Below are positions 14,576-22,605 of a stretch of DNA of 55,532 nt, one piece after another; the first letter of the stretch is position 1, and the number at the start of each line of letters is the position of its first letter. Under the pieces are notes generated by a model. It was not told the DNA's origin, searched no databases, and saw only the letters and a program-made list of their open reading frames with translations. This stretch comes from Frigoribacterium sp. Leaf8 (GTDB lineage Bacteria > Actinomycetota > Actinomycetes > Actinomycetales > Microbacteriaceae): assembly GCF_001421165.1 (NCBI RefSeq), contig NZ_LMKB01000007.1, positions 54,841-110,372 on the forward strand, in the 5' to 3' direction. The translations under genes and the position numbers were made by a program.

Positions 14576-16738
14576 CTACGCCTGCACTCCCGCGAGCTCG
14601 TCGATCAGACGGTCGCCGGAGCGGGCCTCGATCATCTCGGCGTCGATCTCGGCGCGGTCGAGCAGCTCTTCCATGCGACGGCGGCGCTGACGCGTGATGA
14701 GCGTGACGACGGTGCCCTCCTTGCCCGCGCGGCCGGTGCGGCCCGAGCGGTGCATGTAGGTCTTGTACTCGTCGGGCATGTCGGCCTGGACGACGAGCTC
14801 GATGTCGTCGACGTGGATGCCGCGGGCGGCGACGTCGGTCGCGACGAGCACGTTGACCTTGCCGCTCGTGAGCAGCTGGAGGTTGCGCGTGCGGCGGGCC
14901 TGGTTCAGGTCGCCGTGCAGGCTCGTCGAGCGGATGCCGGCGTCCTCGAGCTGGTCGGCGAGCTGCTCGGCGAAGGCGCGGGTGCGGGCGAAGACCAGGG
15001 TCTTGCCGCCGCCCGAGGCGAGCTGCTCGATGACCGCGGTCTTGTCGCGCTGCTCGATCAGGAGCACGCGGTGGTCGATCGTGGCGCTGGCCTGGTCCTC
15101 GCCGGCGACCTCGTGGACGGCCGGGTCGACCAGGAACTCGTCGACGAGCTTCGCCACGCCCTTGTCGAGCGTCGCGCTGAAGAGCAGCTTCTGGGCGCGG
15201 GCGCCGTCGGGGCGGACCGTCGCGGTCTCGCGGATGATGCGCTGCACCGGCTCGAGGAACCCGAGGTCGCACATGTGGTCGGCCTCGTCGAGCACGGTCA
15301 CGACGACCTCGCTCAGGTCGAGACGACCCTGGTCGATGAGGTCCTCGATGCGGCCGGGGGTGCCGATCACGATGTCGACGCCGCGGTTGAGGGCACCGAC
15401 CTGGCGCTGCTGGGGCACGCCGCCGTAGACCTGCGTGGTGAACAGGCCGACCGAGCGGGCGATGGGCTGCACGGTGCGGTCGATCTGCATGGCGAGCTCA
15501 CGGGTCGGGGCGAGGATCAGCGCGCGGGGCTTGCGGCCCATCTTGCGGTTCTTCGCGCCGTTGTTCTCCATCAGCTTCTCGACCAGCGGCGCGCCGAAGG
15601 CGATCGTCTTGCCCGAGCCCGTGCGGCCACGGCCGAGCACGTCACGACCGGCGAGCACGTCGGGGATCGTCGCGGCCTGGATCGCGAAGGGAGCCGCGGC
15701 ACCCATCGAGGCCAGCTGACGCTCGATGTTGTCGCCGAGGCCCAGGTCGCCGAAGCTCACGCCCTCGACGTCGGCCGCGGTGACGACCTCGGCCTTGAGC
15801 TTCTCGAGCTTGACGTCGTCCTCGGGCGAGTAGTGGGTCGCCGCGTCGCGCTTGGGGTAGAAGTCGCTCGAGCGGTCGCCGACGCGGGCCGGGCGGTCGC
15901 TGCGGTCGCTGCGGTCGAAGCTGCGGGGCGCGCGGTCGTCGCGAGCCGGGCGGTCGCTCCGGTCGAAGCTGCGGGGCGCGCGGGCGTCGCGGTCGACACC
16001 ACCGGAGGCGCGGTCACCGCGCTCGGGACGGTCACCGTACGAGCGCTGGGGGCGGTCGTCACGCGAGCGGTCGTCGCGCGCCGGGCGGTCGCTGCGGTCG
16101 AACGAACGAGGGGCGCGGTCGTCGCGCGCCGGGCGGTCGTTCCGGTCGTACGAACGAGGGGCACGGTCGTCGCGAGCCGGGCGATCGTTCCGGTCGAACG
16201 AACGAGGGGCACGGTCGTCGCGGGCCGGGCGGTCGCTGCGGTCGTAGCTGCGGGCGCCGCGGTCGTCGCGGGGGGCGCGGTCGTCGCGTGCCGGGCGGTC
16301 CGAGCGGTCCCACGAGCGGGGTCCACGGTCGGAGCCCCGGGCGGCGTCGCGGCCACCGTCGCGGCCGTAGCCTCGGGCGGCCTCGCGGCCACCGTCACGG
16401 CCGAAGCGGGGAGCGGCGTCGCGGCCACGCTCGCCGTTGCGGCTGTCGAAGTCGCGGTTGCCGAAGCGGTTGCCGCCGGCCGGCTTCTCGCGGGGCTCCC
16501 AGTTGGGGCGGCGGTCGTCGGAGCGGGCCGCGCCGGGGGCACGGTTGCCGCCGCCGTCACGGGTGCCGAACTCGCGGCGTCCGCGGTCGGCGCGCTCGCT
16601 GGCGTCCCAGCGCTTCTTGGGGGCAGGGGCCCCGGCCTCGTCGGCGCGGTGGCCGCGGTGCTTGGGGCTCTTCGAGCCGGCCTTGGGGGCACCACCGGTG
16701 CGGTCGGTGCGCGGGCGGGAGTTGTCGTAAGGAGACAT
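14576..16738 (-). CDS. DEAD-box ATP-dependent RNA helicase with repeat-rich N-terminus
   Basis: 720 aa. Helicase core from about residue 325: Q-motif Gln354, Walker A GRTGSGKT at 371-378, PTRELAMQ, TPGR, DEAD at 484-487, SAT, and ATDVAARGIHV and HRSGRTGRAG in the second RecA domain. It unwinds RNA in ribosome assembly or decay, often in cold. Residues 1-300 are a disordered, Arg/Asp/Gly-rich extension; from about 143 to 285 it carries seven copies of a DRPARDD-type unit with spacing near 16 residues, which may bind RNA or drive condensate formation. ATG at 16738 (MSPYDNSRP) chosen; an in-frame ATG 57 nt upstream would add 19 atypical residues. Its upstream leader is long and structured. Confidence 0.92.
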   Translation of the reverse strand: MSPYDNSRPRTDRTGGAPKAGSKSPKHRGHRADEAGAPAPKKRWDASERADRGRREFGTRDGGGNRAPGAARSDDRRPNWEPREKPAGGNRFGNRDFDSRNGERGRDAAPRFGRDGGREAARGYGRDGGRDAARGSDRGPRSWDRSDRPARDDRAPRDDRGARSYDRSDRPARDDRAPRSFDRNDRPARDDRAPRSYDRNDRPARDDRAPRSFDRSDRPARDDRSRDDRPQRSYGDRPERGDRASGGVDRDARAPRSFDRSDRPARDDRAPRSFDRSDRSDRPARVGDRSSDFYPKRDAATHYSPEDDVKLEKLKAEVVTAADVEGVSFGDLGLGDNIERQLASMGAAAPFAIQAATIPDVLAGRDVLGRGRTGSGKTIAFGAPLVEKLMENNGAKNRKMGRKPRALILAPTRELAMQIDRTVQPIARSVGLFTTQVYGGVPQQRQVGALNRGVDIVIGTPGRIEDLIDQGRLDLSEVVVTVLDEADHMCDLGFLEPVQRIIRETATVRPDGARAQKLLFSATLDKGVAKLVDEFLVDPAVHEVAGEDQASATIDHRVLLIEQRDKTAVIEQLASGGGKTLVFARTRAFAEQLADQLEDAGIRSTSLHGDLNQARRTRNLQLLTSGKVNVLVATDVAARGIHVDDIELVVQADMPDEYKTYMHRSGRTGRAGKEGTVVTLITRQRRRRMEELLDRAEIDAEMIEARSGDRLIDELAGVQA
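15885..16315. repeat. coding tandem repeats, about 48 bp, in the helicase gene
   Basis: Near-identical units coding (S/N)DRPARDDRAPRS(F/Y)DR run through the N-terminal extension of the helicase. Unit length is a multiple of three, so copy number can change in frame by recombination. Confidence 0.8.
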
Positions 16739-17035
16739 GGAGGAGTTCTTTCCGGGCTTGTCAGAGATGACGCGAAGAAATACCCGGGCAGCCATTGACC
16801 AGGACCGTTCACAATCGTGAATTCATCCCGTCGTGACTCGGCGGGAATCCGGCCCACAAGACTTACAAACCCTCGTGCTGTTCAAAGCTGTGCATGATCG
16901 GCACCACCAGGTGCCGATGTGCTCGCGCCACAGGCGCGGTGTCTTGAGCCGACCCACCTACGATACCCGAGCCTCCCCCGAACCGGAAGCCCCGCCTCCT
17001 CCGGTCGGTCGGCGGCCGGAGCCCGCCGGCCGAGG
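16739..17035 (-). promoter_or_regulatory. 297-bp helicase leader/promoter region with hairpins
   Basis: No gene is supported. It holds a perfect 9-bp hairpin ATCGGCACC-acca-GGTGCCGAT (16897-16918), extendable on both sides, and a small palindrome TTCAC-aatc-GTGAA at 16808-16821. Long 5' leaders are common on DEAD-box helicase mRNAs and often take part in autoregulation; whether the hairpin is transcribed depends on an unmapped start site. The far end also carries the region just after the RND stop. Confidence 0.4.
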
Positions 17036-20000
17036 TCACACCCGGGCAGCAGCCGTCTCGGCGCCCTCGGCCGCCTCGGCGCCCTCGCCCGACTCCGCCG
17101 CCCGTCGATCGGCCCGGCGTTCGCCGATGCGCTCGAACAGGTAGTAGATGACGGGCAGCACCACGAGCGTCAGCAGGGTGGACGACACGAGCCCGCCGAT
17201 CACGACGATGGCGAGCGGCTGCGAGATGAAGCCGCCGTGCCCGGTCACGCCGAGCGCCATCGGGGTGAGCGCGAAGATCGTGGCCGCCGCCGTCATGAGG
17301 ATCGGCCGCAACCGCCGCGACGCTCCCTCGAGCAACGCCTCGCGCACGCGCAGACCCTTCTCGCGGTACTGGTTCACGAGGTCGATCAGAACGATGGCGT
17401 TGGTCACCACGATGCCTACGAGCATGAGCACGCCGATCAGCGACGCCACCCCGAGCGGCACCCCCGAGGCGAGCTGCAACAGGATCGCCCCGGTCGCCGC
17501 GAACGGGATCGACACGAGCAGCAGCAACGGCTGGATCAGGCTGCGGAACGTCGCCACCATCACGATGTAGACGATCAGGATCGCGATCAGCACGGCGAGA
17601 CCGAGCTGCGAGAAGGCGTTGGCCTGGTCGGCCGTCGCCCCGCCGATGGTCGCGTCGGTCCCGTCGGGCAGGTCGACGGCGGCCACGGCGTCGGACACCT
17701 CGGTGCCGGCGGCCGAGAGGTCGTCGCTCGACGGCGTGATCGTCACGGTCGCCGAACGTACCGCGTCGGTCGTCGTGACGGAGGTCGGCCCGGTCGTCTG
17801 CTCGACCGTGGCGATGGAGTCGAGGCGCACGGGCCCGGTCGGGCTCGGCAGCTCGAGGGCCTTCAGCTCGTCGATGGTCGCCGGCGGCGTCGGGTCGACC
17901 GTGTAGACGTCGACCGAGCTGTCGTCGATCTCGAGCGACCCCACCCGGAAGGGCTGGATGGCCTGCGACACGATGCCCCCCACGGCGACCTCGCTGTAAC
18001 CGAGGGCCGCGGCCGCGACGCGGTCGACCTGCACGCCGATGACCGGCTGGGCCGCCTGCAGGTTGGAGCTGGCCTCGGCGGTGCCGGGAAGCCCCTGCAC
18101 CTTCTTCAGCACGGCGTCCGTCGCGGTCTGCAGGCTGTCGGGGTCGGGTGCCGTGACGTCGACGGTGATGTCGTTGCTCGTGCCGAAGCCGCTCGACGCC
18201 GAGACCTCGATCTCGCCCGCGTCCGTGACGTCGTCCAGCCGGGACCGGACGTCGGCCTGCAGGGCGTCCTGGTCGGCGCTCTCGTCGGTGGTGATCGAGT
18301 AGGTGACGGTGCTGTCGCCCGATCCTCCGAGGAAGCTCGCGATCGACGTCCCGCTCGAGCCGATGGTCAGCTGCACCGTCTCGATGCCGTCGACGCCCTC
18401 GAGCACCTGCTCGACCCGGTCGGCGGCGTCGGACTGCGTCTGCAGGCTCGACGCGGGCGGCAGGGTCTGCGTGACGCTGAAGGTGTTCTGCCCGCTCGCC
18501 CCGAGGAAGTTCGTCTTCATGAAGGGGATGACGGCGCCCGTGCCCACGAGGATGAGCAACGCCACGAGGATCGTCACGACCGGACGCTGCAGGGTGCCCC
18601 GCAGCACCGGGACGTACGCGCGACGCAGGCGGTCGAGCGGTCGGGTGTCGGACGGGTCGGAGGCGCGGGTCGTCAACGACTCGACCGTCGCCCCCTCGAC
18701 GGCGGCGGCCTCGCCCCCCGGCGCGTGCTTGTGGGCCTTCGGTGCCCGGAGGAACCAGTACGCCAGCACGGGCACGATCGTCAGCGCGACGAAGAGCGAC
18801 GCGACGAGCGCGATGGTGACCGTCAGGGCGAACGGCCGGAACAGCTCGCCGGTGATGTTGCCGACGAAGGCCAGCGGCAGGAAGACCACGACGGTCGTGA
18901 CCGTGGACGCGGTGATGGCACCCGCCACCTCGCGGACGCCGACCTTGATCGCCTCGAGCCGGTCGACGCCCGCGGTGAGGTGCCGCTTGATGTTCTCGAT
19001 GACGACGATCGAGTCGTCGACCACGCGGCCGATGGCGATCGTCAGCGCACCCAGGGTCAGGATGTTCAGGGTGTAGTCCGCCGCCTGCAGCCCGATGAAC
19101 GTGATGAGCACGCTCGTCGGGATGCTGATGGCGGTGACGATGGTCGACCGGATCGACAGCAGGAAGACCAGGATGACGATCACGGCGAACACGAGGCCGA
19201 GCAGCCCCTCTTCGGCGAGCGCGTCGATCGACTGCTGGATGAACGGCGCCTGGTCGAACACCACCGACAGCTTCACGCCGTCACCCAGGTCGGAGGCGAG
19301 GCCCGGGATGGCGTCGCGCACGGTCTGCGACACGTCGACGGTGTTGGCGTCGAGGGTCTTGGTGATGGCGACCGTGAGGGCGTCCTGCCCGTCGACGCGG
19401 CTGATCGAGGTGACGGGTGCGCCGGTCAGCTGCACGTCGGCGACGTCACCGATCGTCGTGGCCGAGGTGCCGCCGAGGAGCGGCAGGGCGCGGATCTCGT
19501 CGACGCTCGTGAGTCTCTGACCCGCCTGGATGGACAGCGTCTTGCCGTCCTGCGTGAGGGTGCCGCCGGGGATCAGCGTGCCGTTGGCGTCGAGGGCGTC
19601 CTGGAAGGCGGCCGTGGTCAGCCCCGCGGCGGCGAGCGCCGTCTGGTCGGGCGAGATGGTGACGCGTTGGCCGGCGTCGCCGTAGATCGAGGCCTCGCGG
19701 ACGCCGTCGAGCTTCTGCAGGTCGGGCACCGTGACGGTGGTCAGCCGGTCGACGAGGGCCTGCGAGTCGGCCGAGTCGTAGCCGGTGACGGCGATCTGGA
19801 TGACGGGCAGGTCGTCGAGGCTGCCCGTGACCACCTGGGTGTCGACGGAGTCGGGCAGCGAGAGCCGGTTGATCGCCGACTGGATCTTCTGCTCGGCCGA
19901 GTCGAGGTCGGTGCCGTAGGTGAACTCCGCCGAGACCGTGCTCTGCGAGGTGCTCGAGGTCGCCGAGGTGCCCTCGAGCCCGGGGATGATCTGGACGGCC

Positions 20001-20209
20001 TGTTCGATCGGGGTCGAGACGTCCTCGTTGACGACCTCGGGCGTGGCCCCCGGGTACGAGCTGACGATCGCGATCTGCGGGAACTGCACGTTGGGCGCGA
20101 GCTCTTGCTTGAGCGAGGTGAGGGCGATGCCGCCGAAGACGGCGACGACGATGGTGACGAGGGCGATCAGCGCGCGGTTGCGCAGGCTGAAGACGGACAG
20201 CAGGTGCAC
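17036..20209 (-). CDS. RND-family efflux transporter (AcrB/SwrC-like)
   Basis: 1057 aa, full length for the HAE1/AcrB type. One membrane helix at the N-terminus (LIALVTIVVAVFGGIALTSL), a large extracytoplasmic loop starting with the porter motif AIVSSYPGATPEVV, then five helices with IGRVVDDSIVVIENI, which holds the paired proton-relay Asp residues, and the same pattern in the second half (LVNQYREKGL motif region). It exports amphiphiles or drugs using proton flow. In Gram-positive bacteria the closest type is SwrC, which acts without an outer membrane channel. GTG start with GGAG 6 nt upstream. Single-gene unit. The last 35 residues are Ala/Glu-rich. Confidence 0.9.
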   Translation of the reverse strand: MHLLSVFSLRNRALIALVTIVVAVFGGIALTSLKQELAPNVQFPQIAIVSSYPGATPEVVNEDVSTPIEQAVQIIPGLEGTSATSSTSQSTVSAEFTYGTDLDSAEQKIQSAINRLSLPDSVDTQVVTGSLDDLPVIQIAVTGYDSADSQALVDRLTTVTVPDLQKLDGVREASIYGDAGQRVTISPDQTALAAAGLTTAAFQDALDANGTLIPGGTLTQDGKTLSIQAGQRLTSVDEIRALPLLGGTSATTIGDVADVQLTGAPVTSISRVDGQDALTVAITKTLDANTVDVSQTVRDAIPGLASDLGDGVKLSVVFDQAPFIQQSIDALAEEGLLGLVFAVIVILVFLLSIRSTIVTAISIPTSVLITFIGLQAADYTLNILTLGALTIAIGRVVDDSIVVIENIKRHLTAGVDRLEAIKVGVREVAGAITASTVTTVVVFLPLAFVGNITGELFRPFALTVTIALVASLFVALTIVPVLAYWFLRAPKAHKHAPGGEAAAVEGATVESLTTRASDPSDTRPLDRLRRAYVPVLRGTLQRPVVTILVALLILVGTGAVIPFMKTNFLGASGQNTFSVTQTLPPASSLQTQSDAADRVEQVLEGVDGIETVQLTIGSSGTSIASFLGGSGDSTVTYSITTDESADQDALQADVRSRLDDVTDAGEIEVSASSGFGTSNDITVDVTAPDPDSLQTATDAVLKKVQGLPGTAEASSNLQAAQPVIGVQVDRVAAAALGYSEVAVGGIVSQAIQPFRVGSLEIDDSSVDVYTVDPTPPATIDELKALELPSPTGPVRLDSIATVEQTTGPTSVTTTDAVRSATVTITPSSDDLSAAGTEVSDAVAAVDLPDGTDATIGGATADQANAFSQLGLAVLIAILIVYIVMVATFRSLIQPLLLLVSIPFAATGAILLQLASGVPLGVASLIGVLMLVGIVVTNAIVLIDLVNQYREKGLRVREALLEGASRRLRPILMTAAATIFALTPMALGVTGHGGFISQPLAIVVIGGLVSSTLLTLVVLPVIYYLFERIGERRADRRAAESGEGAEAAEGAETAAARV

Positions 20210-20372
20210 GGTGCTCCGGTGGTGAGAGGGAGAGCGGAGGAGGCACGGTGAACGACGTGCACCGCACCTCCATTGTCACCAGCCTCTCTGGGAACTGGCG
20301 GCGGTTTCTTTCACGCTGTGCAGATCGCTGCCCGGTCGCCGTGACGGGGACGAGCCGACCGCAGGACCCGGC

Positions 20373-21812
20373 TCAGACGACCTCGGCCAGCAGGGGCGAG
20401 GTCGGCGCCTGCACCCCGTCGACCCCGTCCCACGCGGCGCGCAGGGCGGCGAGCGCCCGGTCGGTGTCGCTGTCGGCGTACGAGAACGGCACGCGGAGGA
20501 ACCGCTCGAACGCCCCGTCGATGCCGAACACCGGGCCGGCCGCGAGCAGCAGGCCCTCCCGGCGGGCCGCGAGGGTGAGCTGCGAACTGACCGGCGCCCC
20601 GAGCCCCACCCAGGTGGTGAGACCGCCCGCCGGCGACGGCACCTGCCACGACGGGAACGCCTCCCTCAGGCCGTGGACGACGCGGTCGCGACCTCGTCTC
20701 AGGTGGCCGGCCCGCGCCTCCAGCACGCGGTCGAAGTCGCCGAGCAGCTCGGCGACCACGAGCTGCTCGAGCACGGGGGTGCCCAGGTCGCCCGCCGAGC
20801 GGGCGCGCACGAGCCGCTCGACGAGCGGGCGCTCGGCACGGATCCAGCCGATGCGCAGCCCACCCCAGAGCGACTTGCCGACCGAGCCGATCGTGACCGC
20901 GCGTCCGTACGCGGCCATCGGCGAGGGGGCGTCGCGACGGTCGTCGATCGCCATCTCGGCCATGGTCTCGTCGGCGATCACGACGGTGCCCTCGGCGGCC
21001 GCCGCCTCGAGCACGCGCGCCCGCTGGTCGGCGGGCATCGTCGCGCCCGTGGGGTTGTGGAAGTCGGGCATCAGGTAGGCCACCGGCGGGCTGGTGCGCC
21101 GCAGGGTCTGCATGAGCGCCGCTTCGTCCCAGCCGTCGTCGACGGTGACGCTGACCGGCACGAGGCGGGCGCCGGCGCCGCGGAGGGCCTCGAAGGCGTG
21201 CGGGTAGCCGGGCGCCTCGACGACGGCCCGGTCGCCGCGCGAGACCAGCACGCGGGCGAGCAGCGCGATCGCGTGCTGCGCCCCGAGGGTCACGACGATC
21301 TGGTCGGCACTCGTCTCGAGCCCCCGCCGTCGGTACCGTTCGGCGATCGCCTCGCGCAGCACCGGTCGCCCGACCGGGTCGTAGCCCGGGTCGTCCAGGT
21401 ACGCGCCGAGCCGCCCCGCCGCCCGTTGCGCCGCCTCGGCGATGCCGTCGACCGCGGGCAGCGCCGCCTTCGTCAGGTCGAGCAGCCCCTCGGTCGTCGT
21501 CGGACGCGGCACTGACGCGCGGGCCGGCAGCCGGACGACGCTGCCGCTGCCCCGCACGCTGTCGACGTGCCCCGTGTCGCGGAGGGCGGCGTAGGCCGCG
21601 GCCACGGTCGTGCGGCTGACCCCGAGGTGCGCGCAGAGGTCGCGTTCGGACGGCAGGCGGGTGCCGACCGGCAGCCGGCCGTCGAGCACGAGCAGGCGGA
21701 TGCGGTCGGCGAGCGCCAGGTAGCCGGGAACCGAGGAGGCGCGCCACGAGTCGAGCAGGACGCCGAGCGCCCGCGACGAGACCGTGGTGGCACCGTGGTC
21801 GAGGTTGGTCAC
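20373..21812 (-). CDS. yczR: MocR-family regulator (YczR-like: GntR HTH fused to aminotransferase fold)
   Basis: 479 aa. Winged HTH at about 30-95 (LPSERDLCAHLGVSRTTVAA), then an aminotransferase class I fold with DFHNPTG at 250-256, ADETMAEM and the PLP lysine in GSVGKSLWGG (Lys313). MocR proteins use PLP as an effector-sensing cofactor. The divergent neighbour encodes a YczE-type membrane protein; divergent yczR-yczE pairs are known in many Gram-positive genomes, which supports the symbol. GTG start; TAGGGT ends 6 nt before it, so it is probably leaderless. It should regulate yczE and itself through direct repeats in the 62-bp intergenic region. Confidence 0.85.
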   Translation of the reverse strand: MTNLDHGATTVSSRALGVLLDSWRASSVPGYLALADRIRLLVLDGRLPVGTRLPSERDLCAHLGVSRTTVAAAYAALRDTGHVDSVRGSGSVVRLPARASVPRPTTTEGLLDLTKAALPAVDGIAEAAQRAAGRLGAYLDDPGYDPVGRPVLREAIAERYRRRGLETSADQIVVTLGAQHAIALLARVLVSRGDRAVVEAPGYPHAFEALRGAGARLVPVSVTVDDGWDEAALMQTLRRTSPPVAYLMPDFHNPTGATMPADQRARVLEAAAAEGTVVIADETMAEMAIDDRRDAPSPMAAYGRAVTIGSVGKSLWGGLRIGWIRAERPLVERLVRARSAGDLGTPVLEQLVVAELLGDFDRVLEARAGHLRRGRDRVVHGLREAFPSWQVPSPAGGLTTWVGLGAPVSSQLTLAARREGLLLAAGPVFGIDGAFERFLRVPFSYADSDTDRALAALRAAWDGVDGVQAPTSPLLAEVV

Positions 21813-21874
21813 GCGGCCACCCTAGGCGGATTGGACCCTTGCCACCAGGCCAGTCGAGCGATTGGATCGACCCC
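21813..21874. promoter_or_regulatory. divergent promoters and ATTGGA direct repeats between yczR and yczE
   Basis: Two direct repeats of ATTGGA start at 21830 and 21861, 31 bp apart (about three helical turns), the arrangement expected for MocR dimers. Forward: TTGCCA at 21839-21844, 17-bp spacer, TTGGAT at 21862-21867, 7 nt before the ATG. Reverse: TAGGGT at 21819-21824, 6 nt before the GTG. Both transcripts would be leaderless. Confidence 0.55.
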
Positions 21875-22501
21875 ATGCTCCTCTCGCGTCGCCTGCTGCA
21901 GTTGTTCGTCGGCCTCACCGCCTACGGCTTCGCCATCGCCCTCATGGTCCGCGCGGGCATCGGCGTCGCCCCGTGGGACGTGCTGTCACAGGGGCTCGTC
22001 CGCCACACCGGGCTGACGTTCGGCACCGTCACGTTCGTCACGAGCCTCGTCGTGCTCCTGCTCTGGATCCCCCTGCGCCAGCGACCCCGCTTCGGCACGA
22101 TCGCCAACACCCTGATGATCGGTCCGGTCGCCGACCTCGGCCTGCGCGTCCTGCCACAGCAGACCGAGTGGTGGGCACAAGGCCTGACCTTCGCGGGCGG
22201 CCTGCTGTTGCTCGCCGTCGCGAGCGGCCTCTACATCGGAGCCGACTTCGGGCCGGGCCCTCGCGACGGGCTCATGCTCGGCCTCCACGCCCGGTTGGGC
22301 TGGCGGGTGGGCGTCGCGCGCACCGTCATCGAACTCACGGTCCTCGCCGCGGGGTGGCTGCTCGGCGGGCAGGTCGGCATCGGCACGGCGGCCGAGGCCC
22401 TGCTCATCGGCCCGCTCGTGGCGATCACGTTGCCGCTCTTCGCCCGGCGCCGGGTGGCGACCTCCGTGGTCGCCCCGGCCCGCGCCTCCTCGCCTGCCTG
22501 A
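21875..22501 (+). CDS. yczE: YczE-family membrane protein
   Basis: 208 aa with about five hydrophobic helices. LFVGLTAYGFAIALMVRAG followed by GVAPWDVLSQGL, and IGADFGPGPRDGLMLGL, are typical of the YczE/YyaS family (DUF161-like membrane proteins) of unknown transport or enzyme function. Start ATG at 21875 chosen because upstream in-frame starts fall in the promoter. Divergent from its likely regulator yczR. The C-terminal tail (APARASSPA) holds a CGCGCCTCC motif 20 nt before the stop. Confidence 0.82.
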   Translation: MLLSRRLLQLFVGLTAYGFAIALMVRAGIGVAPWDVLSQGLVRHTGLTFGTVTFVTSLVVLLLWIPLRQRPRFGTIANTLMIGPVADLGLRVLPQQTEWWAQGLTFAGGLLLLAVASGLYIGADFGPGPRDGLMLGLHARLGWRVGVARTVIELTVLAAGWLLGGQVGIGTAAEALLIGPLVAITLPLFARRRVATSVVAPARASSPA

Positions 22502-22569
22502 GCCGCGGCCGGTACGAACCAGTTCGGACCGACCCGCGCTGACCGGGAATAAATCGTCCACGAGCGAAG

Positions 22570-22597
22570 TTGACAGGCCCTCGCACGGGAGTAGAGT
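22570..22597 (+). promoter_or_regulatory. strong promoter of KimA-like gene (TTGACA-16-TAGAGT)
   Basis: A perfect -35 TTGACA (22570-22575), 16-bp spacer and TAGAGT (22592-22597), ending 8 nt before the GTG at 22606. The transcript would be leaderless. A small palindrome, CGAAC-ca-GTTCG (22515-22526), lies upstream. Confidence 0.7.
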
Positions 22598-22605
22598 CGC
22601 CGCTC

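Noticed and set aside
16739-16795. Longer start for the RNA helicase (ATG at 16795)
   Set aside because: It would add 19 residues unlike the polar N-terminus, and no ribosome site or -10 hexamer supports it; still possible.
22502-22605. Possible c-di-AMP (ydaO/kimA) riboswitch upstream of the KimA-like gene
   Set aside because: The gap is only 104 bp and the promoter abuts the start codon, leaving no room for the aptamer; its conserved segments are not present.
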